Below are positions 22,401-23,593 of a DNA stretch of 23,593 nucleotides, in pieces. The stretch is from JBCBUE01 sp039818285. GTDB taxonomy: Bacteria > Planctomycetota > Phycisphaerae > Phycisphaerales > Phycisphaeraceae. The notes below the pieces were generated by a model, which was given only the letters and a program-made list of their open reading frames with translations, did no database searches and was not told where the DNA came from. The position numbers and the translations under genes are program-made. Location of the stretch: assembly GCA_039818285.1 (NCBI GenBank), contig JBCBUE010000049.1, positions 1 to 23,593 on the forward strand. The letters run 5' to 3'. Positions within the stretch are counted from its first letter, which is position 1. Each line of letters starts with the position of its first letter.

Positions 22401-23593
22401 GCCCTGGGAAGCCTGGCTCACCGCCGCTGTCGTGTTCCTCGCCGTGCTCGCCCTCGCGAGAAGGTGGGCCGCGCCCGACACCTCCCTGCTGGGCGGCCTT
22501 GCCCTGCTCGTCATCGTGCAGTCGCTCACCGCCTCGCCCCGGCTGCCCGGCGCCGAGTCCGCCTTCCTCGGCTTCGCCAACCCCGGCCTGCTCGCCATCG
22601 CCGCCCTCTTCGTCGTCGTCGAAGGGCTCGTCCAGTCCGGCGCCATCGCCCGCTTCGCCGGCCCCATCCTCGGCCGATCGCCTCGCCTCACCGCCTCGGC
22701 CGCCCGGCTCACCCTCCCCGCCGCCGCCGTCTCGGCCTTCATGAACAACACCCCCGTCGTCGCCATGCTCGTCCCCGTCGTCGACCAGTGGGCACGCCGC
22801 ACCGGCAAGTCCGCCTCGCGGCTGCTCATCCCCCTCTCCTACGCCTCCATCCTCGGCGGCGCCTGCACCCTCGTCGGCACCTCCACCAACCTCCTCGTCC
22901 ACGGCCTCATGCTCGAGTCCGACCAGCCCGCCCTTGAGCGCGGCATGTCGCTCTTCGAGATCGGCCTCATCGGCGGCCCCGTCGCCCTCATCGGCCTGGG
23001 CTACCTCGTCCTAGTCGTCCCGCGCCTGCTGCCCGACCGCAAACGCGCCGTCGACCCCGCCGACCCCGACCGCCCCTTCACCGCCGAGATGATCGTCGAC
23101 CCCGACGGCCCGCTCGTCGGCAAGACCATCGAGGCCGCCGGCCTACGCGCCCTGCCCGGCTTGTTTCTCGTCGAGATCGAACACCCCGACGGCACCGTCT
23201 TCCCCGCCCCCGGGCCCGACCGCCGCCTCGACGCCGGCGACCGCCTCGCCTTCGCCGGCGACCTCGCCGCCGTCGTCGACCTCCGCAAGACCCGCGGCCT
23301 GCTCCCCGCCGACCGCCAACCCGACAAGCTCAAGGCCCCCGAGCACCGCCGACGACTCGTCGAGGCCGTCGTCTCCGACCGCTCGCCCATGATCGACCGC
23401 ACCATCCGCGAGGGCCGCTTTCGCGAGCGCTACCAGGCCGCCGTCCTCGCCGTCGCCCGCTCCGGCCAACGCCTCACCGGCAAGCTCGGCGACGTCGCCC
23501 TGCGCCCCGGCGACACCCTGCTCGTCGAGACCGCCACCCACCACTTCCCCGCCGACCGCCGACTAACCCGCGACTTCTTCCTCGTCTCCTACC
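22399..23593 (+). CDS. SLC13/DASS-type transporter with RCK_C (TrkA-C) domains, 3' end outside window
   Basis: The frame runs from ATG 22399 off the end of the window, with 398 codons visible. N-terminal membrane helices are followed by 'SAFMNNTPVVAMLVPVV' (113-129), the SNT-like motif of the family, and 'GTSTNLLVHG' (160-169), the matching second site. Two soluble RCK_C-like segments come next, about 226-290 ('DGPLVGKTIEAAG', 'LDAGDRLAFAGD') and 320-380 ('MIDRTIREGRFRE', 'LRPGDTLLVET'). This layout, with TrkA-C domains in the middle of an SLC13-like permease, is common in bacteria; such proteins carry sulfate or dicarboxylates, usually with sodium. The substrate cannot be told here. The second membrane half is expected beyond the window. 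The gap upstream holds the AT-rich repeat and no clear ribosome-binding site. Confidence 0.9.
   Translation, partial: MPWEAWLTAAVVFLAVLALARRWAAPDTSLLGGLALLVIVQSLTASPRLPGAESAFLGFANPGLLAIAALFVVVEGLVQSGAIARFAGPILGRSPRLTASAARLTLPAAAVSAFMNNTPVVAMLVPVVDQWARRTGKSASRLLIPLSYASILGGACTLVGTSTNLLVHGLMLESDQPALERGMSLFEIGLIGGPVALIGLGYLVLVVPRLLPDRKRAVDPADPDRPFTAEMIVDPDGPLVGKTIEAAGLRALPGLFLVEIEHPDGTVFPAPGPDRRLDAGDRLAFAGDLAAVVDLRKTRGLLPADRQPDKLKAPEHRRRLVEAVVSDRSPMIDRTIREGRFRERYQAAVLAVARSGQRLTGKLGDVALRPGDTLLVETATHHFPADRRLTRDFFLVSY

Overview
The window is about 23.6 kb of very GC-rich DNA (codon third positions are almost all G or C) packed with ordinary bacterial genes. There are 15 confident protein-coding genes plus one partial gene at each edge. 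An outer membrane is implied by a CMP-KDO synthetase (KdsB) and a secretin, and peptidoglycan or lysine synthesis by DapB. Several long TPR/membrane proteins, a planctomycete-style secretin with a TPR/coiled-coil front end, and a split or altered set of housekeeping genes (rpmA without rplU, a short Obg, a shortened MnmE-like GTPase) suggest a member of the Planctomycetes, probably class Phycisphaerae. That placement is an inference from gene style and base composition, not a database result. No tRNA, rRNA, CRISPR array, insertion sequence or phage gene was seen, and no gene-free stretch exceeds 300 bases.

Layout. 1-7956 (+): a tight co-directional cluster made of an HflC-like SPFH protein (5' end outside the window), an HflK-like SPFH protein, an ABC ATPase with a long disordered tail, its ABC-2-type permease, and a large membrane-anchored protein with TPR-like helices. 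7979-8434 (-): a low-molecular-weight protein tyrosine phosphatase family protein. 8435-8696: a divergent control region with a promoter candidate and a possible 38-codon leader ORF. 8697-11813 (+): an orphan secretin, followed by a strong intrinsic terminator. 11939-13872 (-): dapB and a WecA/TagO/MraY-family sugar-phosphate transferase, coupled by a GTGA overlap. 13968-16294 (+): a TPR protein and kdsB, overlapping by one base. 16279-18399 (-): a TMTC-like membrane protein (GT-C-type glycosyltransferase fold plus TPR-like tail), whose end overlaps kdsB by 16 bases. 18559-19978 (+): rpmA, an intrinsic terminator, then obg. 20022-22350 (+): coaX, a small four-helix membrane protein and an MnmE-like GTPase, joined by two ATGA overlaps. 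22399-end (+): an SLC13-type transporter with RCK_C domains, running off the window.

How the genes fit together. The first cluster looks like an envelope complex: SPFH scaffolding proteins with an ABC exporter and a periplasm-facing partner. The middle of the window (secretin, GT4 transferase, kdsB, TMTC-like enzyme) concerns the outer membrane and surface glycans, although there is no single operon. The right side holds ribosome and cofactor housekeeping genes. The most interesting points are the SPFH-ABC cluster, the MnmE-like GTPase without its C-terminal catalytic end, CoaX without the first-motif aspartate, the leader ORF meeting the secretin start, and two short tandem-repeat tracts just upstream of genes (obg and the SLC13 transporter).
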